Below, in pieces: positions 63,738 to 64,000 of a DNA stretch of 64,000 nucleotides; the first letter of the stretch is position 1; each line of letters starts with the position of its first letter. This DNA comes from Chryseobacterium panacisoli. Its GTDB lineage: Bacteria; Bacteroidota; Bacteroidia; Flavobacteriales; Weeksellaceae. Below the pieces are notes generated by a model. That model was not told where the DNA came from and did not search any database. It saw nothing but the letters and a program-made list of their open reading frames with translations. Made by a program: the position numbers and the translations under genes. Location: positions 124,001-188,000 of the forward strand of contig NZ_VTRU01000003.1 of assembly GCF_008274625.1 (NCBI RefSeq), given 5' to 3'.

Positions 63738-64000
63738 ATGGGATTTGTAAAAGAATTTAAAGAATTTGCCTTTAAGGGGAATGTTCTCGATCTGGCTGTC
63801 GGTGTGATCATTGGGGCAGCTTTCGGTAAAATTGTTTCGTCTTTGGTAGAAGATGTAATCACTCCTCTGATACTGAATCCTGCATTGAAAGCAGCAGGTG
63901 CAGAAAACATTGCAAAACTTTCATGGAATGGGGTTGCTTATGGGAATTTTATTTCAGCCGTAATCAGTTTCCTTTGTATTGCCATGGTTCTTTTCTGGAT
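63738..64000 (+). CDS. mscL: Large-conductance mechanosensitive channel, 3' partial
   Basis: The first 87 codons are in the window. The N-terminus [20 protein letters not shown] and the first transmembrane helix [20 protein letters not shown] are diagnostic of MscL. The second helix begins with [17 protein letters not shown] at the edge. It opens under membrane tension to release solutes during osmotic downshock. The full protein is normally about 120-140 residues. Confidence 0.95.
   Translation, partial: MGFVKEFKEFAFKGNVLDLAVGVIIGAAFGKIVSSLVEDVITPLILNPALKAAGAENIAKLSWNGVAYGNFISAVISFLCIAMVLFW

Overview
The window looks like chromosomal DNA of a Bacteroidota bacterium of class Flavobacteriia, most likely Chryseobacterium or a close relative. 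Reasons seen in the sequence: AT-rich DNA; TAnnTTTG -7 promoter boxes in front of many genes; a SusC/SusD starch system; a type IX secretion (T9SS) C-terminal sorting domain; TonB receptors; and protein families typical of this class. No rRNA, tRNA, CRISPR array or complete insertion sequence was seen. The first gene runs off the left edge and the last (mscL) off the right edge.

Layout. 1-8.5 kb: SGNH hydrolase, TPR protein, DEAD-box helicase, small secreted protein, ABC1/UbiB kinase, a short Cys-rich peptide with a double-glycine-like leader (5627-5791), a GNAT-nitrilase fusion and three unknown small genes. 8.5-15.3 kb: minus-strand purine block purM, purN, purH, purD, guaA, with a candidate structured small RNA or leader upstream. 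15.3-18.9 kb: a phage tail-spike-like gene lying between a decayed and an intact copy of the 3' end of an FMN reductase gene, then pirin. 19.2-32.1 kb: starch/maltodextrin utilisation (SusC, SusD, SusE-like, GH97, GH13 neopullulanase-like, NTF2-like protein, MFS importer), with a fatty acid hydroxylase/sterol desaturase-family gene in between. 32.4-36.1 kb: metG, membrane protein, methyltransferase. 36.4-39.5 kb: siderophore reductase and TonB receptor. 39.8-44.9 kb: tripartite drug efflux system and its AraC-type neighbour. 45-50 kb: Mpo1-like protein, DUF2891, DUF4349 lipoprotein and a secreted multidomain AA10 lytic polysaccharide monooxygenase. 50-56 kb: RsmI-like methylase, tyrosine phosphatase, dnaA, thioesterase, pheA, C1q-like protein. 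56-64 kb: DUF2339 protein, rarA, yidD, an unusually long lgt, nnr, mscL.

How genes work together: purM to guaA cover late IMP and GMP synthesis. The Sus proteins bind and import maltodextrins, GH97 and GH13 enzymes cut them in the periplasm, and the MFS carrier takes up the products. The SIP-type reductase and TonB receptor serve iron uptake. TolC, HlyD and MFS subunits form one export pump. YidD and Lgt serve envelope biogenesis.

The most unexpected structure is not a gene. Many intergenic gaps hold degenerate arrays with a 7-bp period. At three loci such an array lies beside a conserved 24 to 40-bp cap sequence, and at each locus heptads lie between the cap and a TAnnTTTG promoter. Three genes have that promoter box exactly 4 nt before the ATG, which predicts leaderless mRNAs.
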